From Thermococcus sp. MAR1 (GTDB lineage Archaea; Methanobacteriota_B; Thermococci; Thermococcales; Thermococcaceae): a stretch of DNA of 64,000 nt. Below are positions 1 to 8,391 of the stretch, in pieces. Position numbers and translations under genes: made by a program. Under the pieces are notes generated by a model that did no database searches, was not told where the DNA came from, and saw only the letters and a list, made by a program, of their open reading frames with translations. Positions within the stretch are counted from its first letter, which is position 1. Every line of letters begins with the position of its first letter. The stretch covers positions 1,302,001 through 1,366,000 of the forward strand of contig NZ_SNUF01000001.1 in assembly GCF_012027305.1 (NCBI RefSeq). Direction: 5' to 3'.

Positions 1-10
1 GTGGGGCGCT

Positions 11-259
11 ATGAAGGTTAGACTCGGCTATCCAGATAGGATAGTCGAGGTAGAAGACAAGATGGTCCGTGTTTTTAAGGGCCGACTCGTAAGCGCCCCG
101 CTGAGCGAGGTCATCGGCTACTACCTCAGGGGAGAAGGACTTCTGCCGCCGGCGGTAAGGGAGATAGTCCCCGATGTCGTGAGGGTTCTCCTCAGCACCG
201 GCGAACTCCAGAACAAAGTAGCTCCGGTGGTCGAGTACAGCCAAGGCCTCAGCGGCTGA
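11..259 (+). CDS. conserved-looking hypothetical protein, 82 aa
   Basis: Short soluble protein that I do not recognise. It has no membrane segment, no cysteine and no obvious motif; the first half alternates short hydrophobic strands with charged residues and the second half (about residues 38-68) looks helical. The ATG follows GGGGCG by a few bases at the very edge of the window, so upstream context is missing. Codon use resembles the surrounding genes, which supports it being coding. It ends about 120 bp before the AMP phosphorylase and is separated from it by a clear promoter, so the two are probably not in one operon. Confidence 0.6.
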   Translation: MKVRLGYPDRIVEVEDKMVRVFKGRLVSAPLSEVIGYYLRGEGLLPPAVREIVPDVVRVLLSTGELQNKVAPVVEYSQGLSG

Positions 260-326
260 CCTTTTTACATTTCCCTGCCAAGCTTTATGAATGACTGTGC
301 TCATTTTGACGACCAATCAGTTGAAA

Positions 327-340
327 ACATTTAAGTACTC
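327..340 (+). promoter_or_regulatory. TATA box of the AMP phosphorylase gene
   Basis: The sequence GAAAACATTTAAGTA has a purine-rich BRE-like lead into an ATTTAAGT TATA element, in a gap between two same-strand genes. A start about 25 nt downstream would leave a short leader carrying the GGGAGGG ribosome site at 373-379. Confidence 0.5.
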
Positions 341-385
341 TTCTGACCAATACTGTGAACTCGTGTGTGAAAGGGAGGGATGATA

Positions 386-1897
386 ATGAAGGCCAAGGTT
401 AGGATACTCGACATGTACAGCGGGAGGTATTCAGTCTTTATCAACGAGAAGGAAGCCAAGAAGGCCAAACTCCACCCGGATGACCTCGTGAAGATAGAGG
501 CCGGAAAGAAAACCGTCTACGGAAGCGTTGTCGTGAGCAACCTCGTGAAGGAGGGGGAGATTGGGATAAGCAGGGACATACTCGGGCTCCACAGCTTCTC
601 CGAGGGAGAGGTCGTCACCGTCATACCCAGCGGTACCCCCGAGAGCGTCCGCTACATAAAGAAGAAGATGCACGGAGGAAAACTCAGGAAAGTCGAGATA
701 GAGGCGATAATCAAGGACATCGTGGACAGAAAGCTCCGTGACATCGAGATAAGCTCTTTCGTTACCTCGCTTGAGATAAACGGCCTCGACATGGATGAGA
801 TTGCCGCACTGACGATAGCGATGGCCGAGACCGGAGACATGCTCGACATAGACAGAAAGCCGATCATGGACGTCCACAGCATCGGAGGCGTCCCCGGAAA
901 CAAGACCAACATACTCGTCGTGCCGATAGTTGCAGCCGCGGGATTGACGATACCCAAGACCAGCTCGAGGGCAATCACTAGCGCCGCAGGCACCGCCGAC
1001 GTGGTTGAGGTTTTCGCAGAGGTTAGCTTTTCCCTCGACGAAATAAAGCGCATCGTGGAAAAGATAGGCGCCTGTATGGTCTGGGGCGGTGCTCTGAACC
1101 TCGCCCCTGCCGACGACATTACGATAAAGTCCGAACGCGCGCTGAGCATCGACCCAACTGGCCTCATGCTGGCAAGCATAATGTCAAAGAAGTATGCGAT
1201 GGGAAGCCAGTACGTCCTCATCGACATCCCAACGGGCAAGGGCGTCAAGGTGGAAACGGTCGATCAGGCGAGAGCCTTGGCCAGGGACTTCATAGAGCTA
1301 GGCAGAAGGCTCGGCCAGTACGTAGAGGTGGCTATAACCTACGGCGGTCAGCCGATAGGCCACACCGTCGGTCCCGCCCTAGAGGCCAGAGAGGCCCTTT
1401 CAGCACTCATGACCGGGAAGGGCCCAGGAAGCCTGATAGAGAAGGCCACCGGGCTGGCAGGCATTCTCCTTGAGATGGGCGGAGTTGCTCCGACAGGGAT
1501 GGGCAAGAAGATGGCGAGAGAAATCTTGGAGAGCGGAAAAGCCTACGAGAAGATGAGGGAGATCATAGAGGAACAGGGTGGAAACCCCGACATCAAGCCG
1601 GAGGAGATACCGATAGGCGATAAGACCTACACCTTCACGGCCCCTATCAGTGGCTACATAACCGGAATAGACAACAAGGCAATAACTGCGATAGCCAGGG
1701 CCGCCGGTGCCCCCGAGGACAAGGGGGCTGGAATAGAACTATACGTCAAAGTCGGAGAGAAGGTCAAGGAAGGCGACCCCCTATTCACGATACGCGCCGA
1801 GAGCGAGGCCAGACTCGACCAGGCAATAGTCCTTGCCAGGAGAACAGAGCCGATAAGGATAGAGGGAATGGTGCTACAGAGGATAGGGAACATCTGA
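386..1897 (+). CDS. deoA: AMP phosphorylase (archaeal DeoA family)
   Basis: Converts AMP plus phosphate to adenine and ribose-1,5-bisphosphate; in Thermococcales this is the first step of the pentose-bisphosphate pathway leading through ribose-1,5-bisphosphate isomerase to type III RubisCO. The 503-residue product has the archaeal N-terminal extension of about 85 residues, the helical alpha domain of the thymidine-phosphorylase fold, the phosphate-binding stretch [12 protein letters not shown] (about residue 168) and [14 protein letters not shown] (about 198), and the C-terminal PYNP domain. I chose the second ATG at 386 because GGGAGGG ends 6 nt upstream, whereas the ATG at 380 would overlap it; 503 aa is also the usual family length. 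The cognate isomerase and RubisCO are not in this window. Confidence 0.95.
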   Translation: MKAKVRILDMYSGRYSVFINEKEAKKAKLHPDDLVKIEAGKKTVYGSVVVSNLVKEGEIGISRDILGLHSFSEGEVVTVIPSGTPESVRYIKKKMHGGKLRKVEIEAIIKDIVDRKLRDIEISSFVTSLEINGLDMDEIAALTIAMAETGDMLDIDRKPIMDVHSIGGVPGNKTNILVVPIVAAAGLTIPKTSSRAITSAAGTADVVEVFAEVSFSLDEIKRIVEKIGACMVWGGALNLAPADDITIKSERALSIDPTGLMLASIMSKKYAMGSQYVLIDIPTGKGVKVETVDQARALARDFIELGRRLGQYVEVAITYGGQPIGHTVGPALEAREALSALMTGKGPGSLIEKATGLAGILLEMGGVAPTGMGKKMAREILESGKAYEKMREIIEEQGGNPDIKPEEIPIGDKTYTFTAPISGYITGIDNKAITAIARAAGAPEDKGAGIELYVKVGEKVKEGDPLFTIRAESEARLDQAIVLARRTEPIRIEGMVLQRIGNI

Positions 1898-1898
1898 G

Positions 1899-2282
1899 TT
1901 ATTCCCTCTTTCCGTGTCTCTCGTACCATCCCCATTCTTTTTTGGAGCCAAAGGCACGAACACCTTTCTGGACTAGGGTTATACGGAGCTCTTTGGCCAT
2001 CTCGTGGGTTATCTCCCCGTGCTCCTCCATCCAGTTGATTATCTCAAGCGCCTCGTCGTCGGTCTCGCATCTCCTGAGAAAGTCTATGACGGTTGGATTG
2101 TAGCCGGAGAAGTCCCTCGCTTCCTCGTCGATGACCTTCTTCTCATCGGTTCTGTAAGCGTCTATTGGAACCCCTTCCTCCTCGAGTTCTTTCGCCAGGG
2201 CAGGAAAACGCTCCTCAAACTCCTCTTTGTCGTACTCCTGCCAAGCAAACTCGTCTATAGCTCTCTTTTTCTTTTCGTCCAT
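1899..2282 (-). CDS. DUF2095-like archaeal protein
   Basis: A 127-residue acidic, soluble protein, resembling the small archaeal family DUF2095 of unknown function. It is mostly helical and rich in Glu, Asp and Lys, with a conserved-looking central part (GYNPTVIDFLRRC, about residues 62-74). The ATG at 2282 is preceded by AGGTG at good distance; a GTG three codons upstream is possible but lies inside that ribosome site. It converges on deoA with only one base between the stop codons. Function cannot be inferred from the neighbours. Confidence 0.7.
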   Translation of the reverse strand: MDEKKKRAIDEFAWQEYDKEEFEERFPALAKELEEEGVPIDAYRTDEKKVIDEEARDFSGYNPTVIDFLRRCETDDEALEIINWMEEHGEITHEMAKELRITLVQKGVRAFGSKKEWGWYERHGKRE

Positions 2283-2343
2283 TCTCCACACCTATGGAGA
2301 ATTAGGCTTGAGAGTTTATAAACTCTGAGTGAGAGTCACTTCC

Positions 2344-2793
2344 ATGAAGGGTGCGTACTTCCTGGTTATCCATCTGCCCAAGGAGAGCGAAATAACCACG
2401 AAGGGACGCAGATTCCCACTAAAGGGTGGATACTACGTCTACGTCGGCTCCGCCATGAACTCCCTCGAGAAAAGAGTCGCCAGGCACTTCAGGAAAAACA
2501 AGAAACTTCACTGGCACATAGACTTCCTCCTGAAGGATGCGGAGCTCTTGAGGGCATACCTCATTCCCAGTGGGGAGCGGTTGGAGGAAAAGCTCTCCGC
2601 TGAGGTCTCCAGGCACGGAGAGGCCGTGAAAGGCTTCGGTGCGAGCGACGTTGGGGTGGAGACGAACCTCTACAGATTCGAGGAAGAGCCGGACGCAGTT
2701 CTGGTTGGGATACTCGAAAATCTCCGTCTGAAATGGAAAAGAATTAAAAGCGAGAGGGAAGCTATAGAATTCGGTGGAAAAAATGAAGCTTGA
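2344..2793 (+). CDS. GIY-YIG / DUF123 domain protein
   Basis: A 149-residue protein of the archaeal DUF123 group, which has a GIY-YIG nuclease-like fold. Visible signature: GGYYVYVGSA (about residues 29-38, the GIY-YIG pair as YYVYVG), then an Arg in the following helix and HWHIDFLL further on. Some relatives are fused to endonuclease III, so a role in DNA processing is suspected but activity is unproven. ATG at 2344 is preferred over an in-frame GTG at 2329; a TATA box (TTTATAA, about 2314-2320) sits 25-30 nt upstream, so the mRNA is nearly leaderless. Its end overlaps the GGGP synthase start by 11 nt, so the two are co-transcribed. Confidence 0.8.
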   Translation: MKGAYFLVIHLPKESEITTKGRRFPLKGGYYVYVGSAMNSLEKRVARHFRKNKKLHWHIDFLLKDAELLRAYLIPSGERLEEKLSAEVSRHGEAVKGFGASDVGVETNLYRFEEEPDAVLVGILENLRLKWKRIKSEREAIEFGGKNEA

Positions 2794-3544
2794 ACTGGGG
2801 AGAGTTGAGTCGTACATCCATGAAAAGCTCAAAAATGAGAAGCTTCACTTTGTTCTCCTCGATCCCGATGACGTGACGCCCGAGGAAGCCGCCAGGATAG
2901 CGGAGATGAGCGAGGAGATAGGGGTAGATGCCATAATGATAGGCGGCTCGACGGGGGCCGAGGGGGATGTCCTCGACGGCGTTGTAAAGGTCATAAAAGA
3001 GAGCTCAAACCTTCCAACGATACTCTTTCCCGGTTCCCATGGCGGGATAAGCAGGCACGCCGATGCCATATTCTTCATGAGCCTGCTGAACTCTACCAAC
3101 CCCTTTTTCATAACCGGCTCCCAGGCCCTAGGAGCCTTCACCGTCAAGCGCTACGGCATAGAGCCCATACCAATGGCGTATCTGATTGTTGAACCCGGGG
3201 AGACGGTGGGCTGGGTAGGCGATGCAAAGCCAATCCCAAGGCACAAGCCGAAGATAGCTGCCGCTTACGCATTAGCCGGCCAGTACCTCGGCATGAGGCT
3301 CGTTTACCTCGAAGCGGGAAGCGGGGCACCGCAGCCTGTTCCCCCCGAGATGATAGCGCTCGTGAAGCGCGTCATAGACGTTCCCCTCATAGTCGGGGGA
3401 GGGATAAGAACCGGGGAGCAGGCAAAGAAAGCTGTTGAAGCCGGGGCAGATATAATTGTTACTGGAACTGCCATAGAAAAAGCAGGTTCACTTGAGAAGG
3501 CCAGAGAGAAGCTGGAGGAGCTCAATAAGGGGATAAAGGGTTAG
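2783..3544 (+). CDS. geranylgeranylglyceryl phosphate synthase
   Basis: Catalyses the first ether bond of archaeal membrane lipids, joining geranylgeranyl diphosphate to sn-glycerol-1-phosphate in the cytoplasm. The 253-residue product has the family's TIM-barrel marks: LLDPDD (25-30) for Mg-binding, the strand-end YLEAGSGA (175-182), and the phosphate-binding GGGIRTGEQ (205-213) followed by VTGTA. ATG at 2783 follows GGTGG by a few bases; a GTG at 2774 is less likely. It overlaps the upstream GIY-YIG gene and, at its stop codon, the convergent gene at 3541 by 4 nt. Confidence 0.95.
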   Translation: MKLELGRVESYIHEKLKNEKLHFVLLDPDDVTPEEAARIAEMSEEIGVDAIMIGGSTGAEGDVLDGVVKVIKESSNLPTILFPGSHGGISRHADAIFFMSLLNSTNPFFITGSQALGAFTVKRYGIEPIPMAYLIVEPGETVGWVGDAKPIPRHKPKIAAAYALAGQYLGMRLVYLEAGSGAPQPVPPEMIALVKRVIDVPLIVGGGIRTGEQAKKAVEAGADIIVTGTAIEKAGSLEKAREKLEELNKGIKG

Positions 3545-3780
3545 GCCTCTGAGAGAACCCTGAAGGTTACCTTTCCGTTCTTGATTATCCTTTTGAGTTC
3601 GGAGAGGAGCTTTGGAGCGTCATCTTCGACTATCTCCATCCTGATTTCACTAATTCCCTCTGCATCGGGCGGGAAGAAGTGTATGTCCCGAATCTTGCCC
3701 CTAACCTTCTCATAAAGACGGCCCAGAATCTTCCCCCTTCCTTCGTAGGGCAATTTAATGTTGAGTTCAACGATTTGCAT
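3541..3780 (-). CDS. hypothetical protein, 79 aa
   Basis: Small alpha/beta protein I cannot name. It begins MQIVELNIKLPYEGRG, with alternating strand-helix-strand character that would suit a ferredoxin-like or ACT-like fold; no catalytic motif is visible. The ATG at 3780 follows GGTGAT. A strong TATA box (GTTATATAGG on the minus strand, about 3811-3822) lies about 35 nt upstream, so it is independently transcribed. Its last 4 nt overlap the end of the GGGP synthase gene. Confidence 0.65.
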   Translation of the reverse strand: MQIVELNIKLPYEGRGKILGRLYEKVRGKIRDIHFFPPDAEGISEIRMEIVEDDAPKLLSELKRIIKNGKVTFRVLSEA

Positions 3781-3931
3781 GCATATCACCACTCTATTCT
3801 ATGAAAGCAGGCCTATATAACCCTTTTCATGAACGGGAATTATCGAATTTTGTCCTGTGTATTCCCACCAGTTATGTCATCGACCACAAGACTTATCTTT
3901 TATCGCTTCGATTTTTATCGTGGTGATGCCG

Positions 3932-4777
3932 ATGCGTGCATTCATATCCCTCGACCTTGAGGGCCTGCCATATATAGTCAGCAGGGAGCATCTCTTCGTG
4001 AAGGGAGCACTCTACTCAGAGGCCAGGAAGATAGCGACCGAGATAGTAAAGGTCACCGCGGAAACACTACACCACGAGCTGGGTTTCGAGGAAATCATCA
4101 TAGCCGACAGTCACGGTCCTATGGTAAACATACTGCCCGAGGACACACCGGACTACATCGAGCTGGTGAGGGGCTTTCCAAGGCCGCTCAGCATGGTGGC
4201 CTTTGCAAGGGGGAGTGACGCAGCCCTCTTCCTTGGCTACCACGCCAAGGCGGGTACCGATAGAGCGACCTTCGACCACACATACAGTGGAGCATCAATA
4301 GACAGTCTGGAAATCAACGGCGTTGAAGTGAGCGAGTTCCTCCTCAACGCCTACCTCCTCGGCAGCTGGGGAATTCCCGTGATACTGGTGGGTGGAGACA
4401 GGAGGCTCATAGAGACCGACGTTAAAACCTTCACCCCCTGGGCAGTTGGTGTCCCCTTCAAGGAGTCCCCCTCGCGCTACGCCGCCAAGAGCCCCGGAAT
4501 GCGCAGGATAAAGGCCATGCTGAGGGAGGGAGTTATAGAAGCCGTTGAAAGACTGAAGAAGGAGGAGGCAAAGCCGCTCGTGACTGAGGAGCCCGTCCAC
4601 GTCAGGGTTCGCTTCCTCAGAAGCGACATGGCTGACACGGCCGAACTGCTGCCCTTTGTGAAGCGCCTTGATGGAAAAACGGTCGAGTTCGAGGCCAAGA
4701 CCGTAGAAGAGGCATACAAGGTGTTCGAGCTGCTAACCTTGGCCGCGGCTGGTGTGAACGCGATAGTGACGAGGTAA
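3932..4777 (+). CDS. M55-family D-aminopeptidase-like metallopeptidase (DppA fold)
   Basis: A 281-residue cytoplasmic peptidase of family M55, whose best-known member is Bacillus DppA, a zinc D-aminopeptidase assembling as a ring. The metal ligands are recognisable: SLDLEG with Asp8 and Glu10, ADSHG with His61, and GYHA with His104, all at family positions. ATG at 3932 is chosen because GGTGAT lies 4 nt upstream and because it places DLEG near residue 8 as in relatives; upstream in-frame ATGs would add non-homologous residues. A peptide-scavenging role fits an organism that ferments peptides, but the substrate is not evident from the sequence. Confidence 0.88.
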   Translation: MRAFISLDLEGLPYIVSREHLFVKGALYSEARKIATEIVKVTAETLHHELGFEEIIIADSHGPMVNILPEDTPDYIELVRGFPRPLSMVAFARGSDAALFLGYHAKAGTDRATFDHTYSGASIDSLEINGVEVSEFLLNAYLLGSWGIPVILVGGDRRLIETDVKTFTPWAVGVPFKESPSRYAAKSPGMRRIKAMLREGVIEAVERLKKEEAKPLVTEEPVHVRVRFLRSDMADTAELLPFVKRLDGKTVEFEAKTVEEAYKVFELLTLAAAGVNAIVTR

Positions 4778-4782
4778 CCGAG

Positions 4783-4856
4783 AAGTGTGCCCCCGGGGAG
4801 CGAAGGGGAATCACAGCTCGCCGAGGCGCTCATCCCCCGCGGTTTCCCGGGGGCAG
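4783..4856 (-). ncRNA. H/ACA guide RNA (Pf9-like, 16S rRNA pseudouridine guide)
   Basis: On the minus strand the gap between two convergent genes folds as one H/ACA hairpin. A 9-bp lower stem pairs GCCCCCGGG (4854-4846) with CCCGGGGGC (4797-4789) and is followed directly by the ACA box (4788-4786). The internal loop carries guide arms AAACCGC (4845-4839) and CGCTC (4802-4798). The upper stem holds a K-turn: GATGAGC opposite GCTGTGAT, i.e. a 3-nt bulge, tandem G-A pairs and a U-U pair. The arms are complementary to GAGCG-U-GCGGUUU, a conserved archaeal 16S rRNA sequence just before UAAUUGGA, and match the guide arms I recall for P. furiosus Pf9 RNA. A TATA-like GCTTAAG over the hef stop codon (about 4879-4885) could drive it. 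Confidence 0.85.
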
Positions 4857-4878
4857 TGTAATCTCCCCGAATCCAGAC

Positions 4879-7254
4879 TTAAGCTTTGTCCTCGTCCTCC
4901 ACGTAAGGTGCTGTTATCACCTTCCTTATCTCCCTCGCCTTCTTTTTGCCTATTCCCTCGACTTCTTGGAGCTCCTCCTCCGTGGCGGTGAAAACCCGTT
5001 CAACGTTTCCAAAGTGCCGGAGGAGCCTCTTCGCAAGTGTGGACGAGACATAGGGAAGGCCCTCAACGATGAGCCTCTGCCTCTCGGCGAGGGTTAGCGC
5101 CTTCTTCTCGCTCCTCAGCCTTACCTCCTTCTTTCTCTCCTCCTGCTCGCGCTTGGCCATGAGATATATGAACTGGGCGGTCTCCTCGGTTCCGGATGAA
5201 AACAGTATCGGCACACCCCAGTCGAGGGTCACGGCGGCTATGGCACCGCGGATGGCGTTGGGATGGACGTTCCTTATACCGTAAAGCTCGCCCTCTATGA
5301 TTATCACCGGCTTCTCGTAGGCCTTCTTTAAGCGCTCAACCTGGTCGAAGAGCCTGCCGTCTATGATGGACTGTATGAAGTCGTTGGCGCTCTTCCTTTC
5401 TATCCCGACCTCCTCGCTCACGACGTAGTCGGCAACGTCGAGGGTTCTGACCTCTATCTCCGCCCCGAGCTCCTTCAGGTGCTTTGGAACGCCGCTCCTC
5501 AGCTCGCGGCTGTCAACGTAGACGACTATCCCCTTCGGTTTTTTCACAAAGACTGGCTTTATCGGGAGCTTCTCATAGACCCCCTCCTTGGAAGGCGTGG
5601 GTTTCTCGGCCTTTTCCACTTTCTTCTCAGCTTTTTCGGGCTTTTCCTTCGGCTTCAGGAACTCATCGAGCGGGGTTATCTTCCCCTTCGAAGGCATCTC
5701 AACACGCTCCGGAACATTTTCCCTTATTTCAGCCCGGTTTGGATGAGCTTTTTCAAGTTCACGCGCTATCTTTTTTATAGCCTCGAACATGCCCTTTTCT
5801 TTTCTCCTTGAGCTCCAGTAGTAGGCTTCATCGCGCGTCCCCCTGGCCATCAGTATAACTACCCTTCCCGGCCTGTGCCTCCCGGTCCTTCCGCGCCTCT
5901 GGATGCTCCTTATGGCAGAAGGCACCGGCTCGTAGAAGACGACGAGATCGACCTCTGGAACATCGAGGCCTTCCTCGCCAACGCTCGTGGCCACCAAAAC
6001 GTTGAACTCGCCGCGCGAGAACCTGTCGAGGACTTCTTTCTGCTCCCTCTGGCTCATCCCCCGGTCGTTGCTCCTGCTCGCCTGGCCGATGAAGCGCTCG
6101 GCAGTTACTCCCTCACCGTGGAGAACCTCGACGATCTTCCTCCCGGTGTCGCGGTAGTTGGTGAAAACTATGATTTTTGAGTTCGGCTTTTTCTTCAGTT
6201 GCTCCTTAACCATCTCCAGCATGCTCTCCATCTTCGGGTGGTCGAGGCCGAGCTCCTTCGCCTGGACAAGGAGGTATATCACCTTCCTCATGCGCGGGTC
6301 TTCCATGAGCTGCCTGCTGGATTTCGTCCTCTTATCTTCGCGGAGCTTCTTGAGATAAGCCCTCAGCGCAGTCAGCCCCTGCGTCTCAAGCAGTTCTATC
6401 GCGTGCTGCAGCTTCACCGCCTTGGCCTGGTACATTCTAAGCCGGCCGAGCTCGTAGTTGCCCCGCGCGACCTCCTGGTTTATCTTCGAGCCCGCCTGGA
6501 GGACTTCCCTCTTTGAGATGTCCGGCGAGTAAGTCGAGACAAGCCCGAACTGGGCGAGGGGCTTGAGGCTCTCCTTGAGCATCTCTCGGAGGAGCTTCCG
6601 CACCTCTTTGTAGATGCCGGGAAGCTCGACCTTCACCCATTCAAAGCTCATTCTTTGCACGTAGGGTTTGACGTCGGGCGAGCTCTCCGTCCTGATCTCG
6701 ATGCGCTCTATCCCGAGGTTCCTGATTATCTCGCGTATCCTCTCCTCGTCGCTCCCGGGGGATGCCGTGAGGCCGAGCACGAGCGGGTGTTTAGCGGTTT
6801 TAAGGTACTCCCTGGCTATGAAGACGTAGGAATAGTTCCCCACCGCCCTATGGGCCTCGTCAAAAACGAGCAGAACAACGTCCTCCAAGGAGATTTTTCC
6901 GGTGAGGATGTCGTTTTCAACGGTCTGGGGCGTAGCCGTCACGATGACACTCCTCTCCCACAGCTCGGCCCTCTGCTTGGGCGAGAGCTCGCCTGTAAGG
7001 ACGTTTATCTTCTCCGGGGAGATGTCAAAGAGCCGCCTGAAGCTCTCGGCGTGCTGGACTGCCAAAGGCTTCGTCGGGGCGAGCATGAGGACTTTTCCCC
7101 CGTACTTCGAGAGCCTATAATCGGCTATGAGCATGGCTATAAGCGTCTTTCCTAACCCCGTCGGAAGAACCACGAGGCAGTTGGTGTCCTTACAGCGGGC
7201 GTAGATTACCTCCTGATAAACGCGGGGCTCGATTATATCGCGGCGGAGATACAT
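4879..7254 (-). CDS. hef: Hef helicase/nuclease (FANCM-XPF family)
   Basis: Archaeal Hef acts on stalled replication forks and branched DNA, combining a superfamily-2 helicase with an XPF-type nuclease. The 791-residue protein shows PTGLGKT (31-37), the TAT/P motif near 107, DEAH (132-135) and the C-terminal helicase motif with QRRGRTGR. After a Lys/Glu/Pro-rich linker (about 510-570) comes the nuclease domain with VGIERKSANDF, which contains the catalytic ERKxxxD, and then a helix-hairpin-helix pair at the C terminus. It is complete, slightly long because of the charged linker. The ATG at 7254 is 25 nt from the TATA box it shares with the divergent gene at 7304. Confidence 0.96.
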   Translation of the reverse strand: MYLRRDIIEPRVYQEVIYARCKDTNCLVVLPTGLGKTLIAMLIADYRLSKYGGKVLMLAPTKPLAVQHAESFRRLFDISPEKINVLTGELSPKQRAELWERSVIVTATPQTVENDILTGKISLEDVVLLVFDEAHRAVGNYSYVFIAREYLKTAKHPLVLGLTASPGSDEERIREIIRNLGIERIEIRTESSPDVKPYVQRMSFEWVKVELPGIYKEVRKLLREMLKESLKPLAQFGLVSTYSPDISKREVLQAGSKINQEVARGNYELGRLRMYQAKAVKLQHAIELLETQGLTALRAYLKKLREDKRTKSSRQLMEDPRMRKVIYLLVQAKELGLDHPKMESMLEMVKEQLKKKPNSKIIVFTNYRDTGRKIVEVLHGEGVTAERFIGQASRSNDRGMSQREQKEVLDRFSRGEFNVLVATSVGEEGLDVPEVDLVVFYEPVPSAIRSIQRRGRTGRHRPGRVVILMARGTRDEAYYWSSRRKEKGMFEAIKKIARELEKAHPNRAEIRENVPERVEMPSKGKITPLDEFLKPKEKPEKAEKKVEKAEKPTPSKEGVYEKLPIKPVFVKKPKGIVVYVDSRELRSGVPKHLKELGAEIEVRTLDVADYVVSEEVGIERKSANDFIQSIIDGRLFDQVERLKKAYEKPVIIIEGELYGIRNVHPNAIRGAIAAVTLDWGVPILFSSGTEETAQFIYLMAKREQEERKKEVRLRSEKKALTLAERQRLIVEGLPYVSSTLAKRLLRHFGNVERVFTATEEELQEVEGIGKKKAREIRKVITAPYVEDEDKA

Positions 7255-7275
7255 GTGCCTATATCCTCGGCGAAG

Positions 7276-7283
7276 TTTATAAA
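7276..7283. promoter_or_regulatory. shared palindromic TATA box between hef and the 7304 gene
   Basis: TTTATAAA is its own reverse complement and is centred at 7279.5, 25.5 nt from the hef ATG and 24.5 nt from the ATG of the divergent gene. Both sides carry purine-rich BRE-like flanks (GCGAAG and CGAGAA). One TATA element could therefore serve two leaderless transcripts. Confidence 0.6.
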
Positions 7284-7303
7284 TTCTCGGACGAAGTTAG
7301 GTC

Positions 7304-7774
7304 ATGCTCCTCACGAGACACGCCCGGGAGAGGCTCGTCAAAAGGCTGGCGAAGAGGAGAAGACCTGAAAGGATGTATTCTGCACTGTGGGACTTCCTCG
7401 ACCGCTCGCAGAGAATTGACGTGAACGAGAGGGTGGTAATCTTCACGGACGGGAGGAGGAGCCTGGTCTGTGCCAGGTTAGAATGCGAGATGCTGTCCCT
7501 TGAGGAAATCAGGCAGAGGGTTTCCGGGATTTCCGAGGCCTACGAGTGCGTCTTCTTCGATGGGAGGATTGCCAGGCATACAGTCCCCAGGAAATTTGTG
7601 GAAGGCCTTCCGGACGGAAGGTACTGCCTCTACATGAACCGGGAAAAGAAGAGCCTTTACATAGGAAGCGAAGAACCAATGCTGGTGATAACGATAAGAC
7701 CGGCAAAGAGGGAGGAAAGAAATCAGGCCTCCCCCACAGGCACGACGAATATCTCCCCAAAGGGCTCCTCCTGA
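7304..7774 (+). CDS. hypothetical protein, 156 aa, weakly DUF4258-like N terminus
   Basis: I do not recognise the full protein. The start LLTRHARERLVKRL resembles the opening of DUF4258-type small RNase/RelE-like proteins, which begin with a His-Ala-x-x-Arg helix; this is only a visual resemblance. The remainder alternates strands and helices without membrane segments. The ATG is about 25 nt from the shared palindromic TATA box. The last 52 nt overlap the 3' end of scpA on the other strand; residues after about 140 look low-complexity (ASPTGTTNIS), as if the stop was displaced into scpA. Confidence 0.6.
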   Translation: MLLTRHARERLVKRLAKRRRPERMYSALWDFLDRSQRIDVNERVVIFTDGRRSLVCARLECEMLSLEEIRQRVSGISEAYECVFFDGRIARHTVPRKFVEGLPDGRYCLYMNREKKSLYIGSEEPMLVITIRPAKREERNQASPTGTTNISPKGSS

Positions 7775-8391
7775 ATGAGGTCAACCTTGCCCATGTTGGA
7801 GAGGAACAGCAGGTAGAGGAAAGTTCTGGCCACTATCTTCGGCGTCGGATCAAAGACCAGGTCCCAGAAGTTTATCGGCTCCCTGGTTTCCCTGTACATG
7901 TTCACGACTATCTCGTGGAGCCTGTAAACGTGCTTCTCGATGTCAACGCGGAAGTCGTCGACGACGAATACCTCCTCCTCTATCTCGACCTTCTTCCTCT
8001 TCCGCGGCTTCCTCTTCTCGGCCTCCTCAAGGGCGTCCATGAGTGCATCAAGCAGGTCGTCGAAGGTGTAGTAGCGCTCGACCCTTCTGAGCGGAGGTGC
8101 CAGGGGTTCAACCTCCACCCTTATGCGCTCCTCGTGGTGCTCCTCCTCTTCCTCCTCGTCGGCGTGGAGCAGGGCTTCACTCTTCATCCTGACGAGGATT
8201 GACGCCGCTAAGATGGCCCTCGCCGAAACGCGGAGGTCGAGCTCCTTCATTTCCCTGAGTCTCTCGATGTACTTCTCGGTCAGGTCCACTATGTCTATGT
8301 TCCAGGGGTCGACCTTGCCCATCTGAACGAGCTGAAGGAGAATGTCGACGGGCGTTATCTCCTCCTCACGGCGAGATTCCATCTTTATCAC
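7723..8391 (-). CDS. scpA: segregation and condensation protein ScpA (kleisin)
   Basis: ScpA is the kleisin subunit that bridges the SMC heads in chromosome condensation. The 222-residue product has the typical N terminus, EITPVDILLQLVQMGKVDPWNIDI, here seen at residues 10-33 in overlapping pieces (VDILLQLV, DPWNIDIVDL), an acidic central linker (EEEEEHHEE) and a C-terminal winged-helix region. Its ATG overlaps the smc stop codon (ATGA type), so expression is translationally coupled to smc. No ScpB is seen next to it. Confidence 0.93.
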   Translation of the reverse strand: MIKMESRREEEITPVDILLQLVQMGKVDPWNIDIVDLTEKYIERLREMKELDLRVSARAILAASILVRMKSEALLHADEEEEEEHHEERIRVEVEPLAPPLRRVERYYTFDDLLDALMDALEEAEKRKPRKRKKVEIEEEVFVVDDFRVDIEKHVYRLHEIVVNMYRETREPINFWDLVFDPTPKIVARTFLYLLFLSNMGKVDLIQEEPFGEIFVVPVGEA

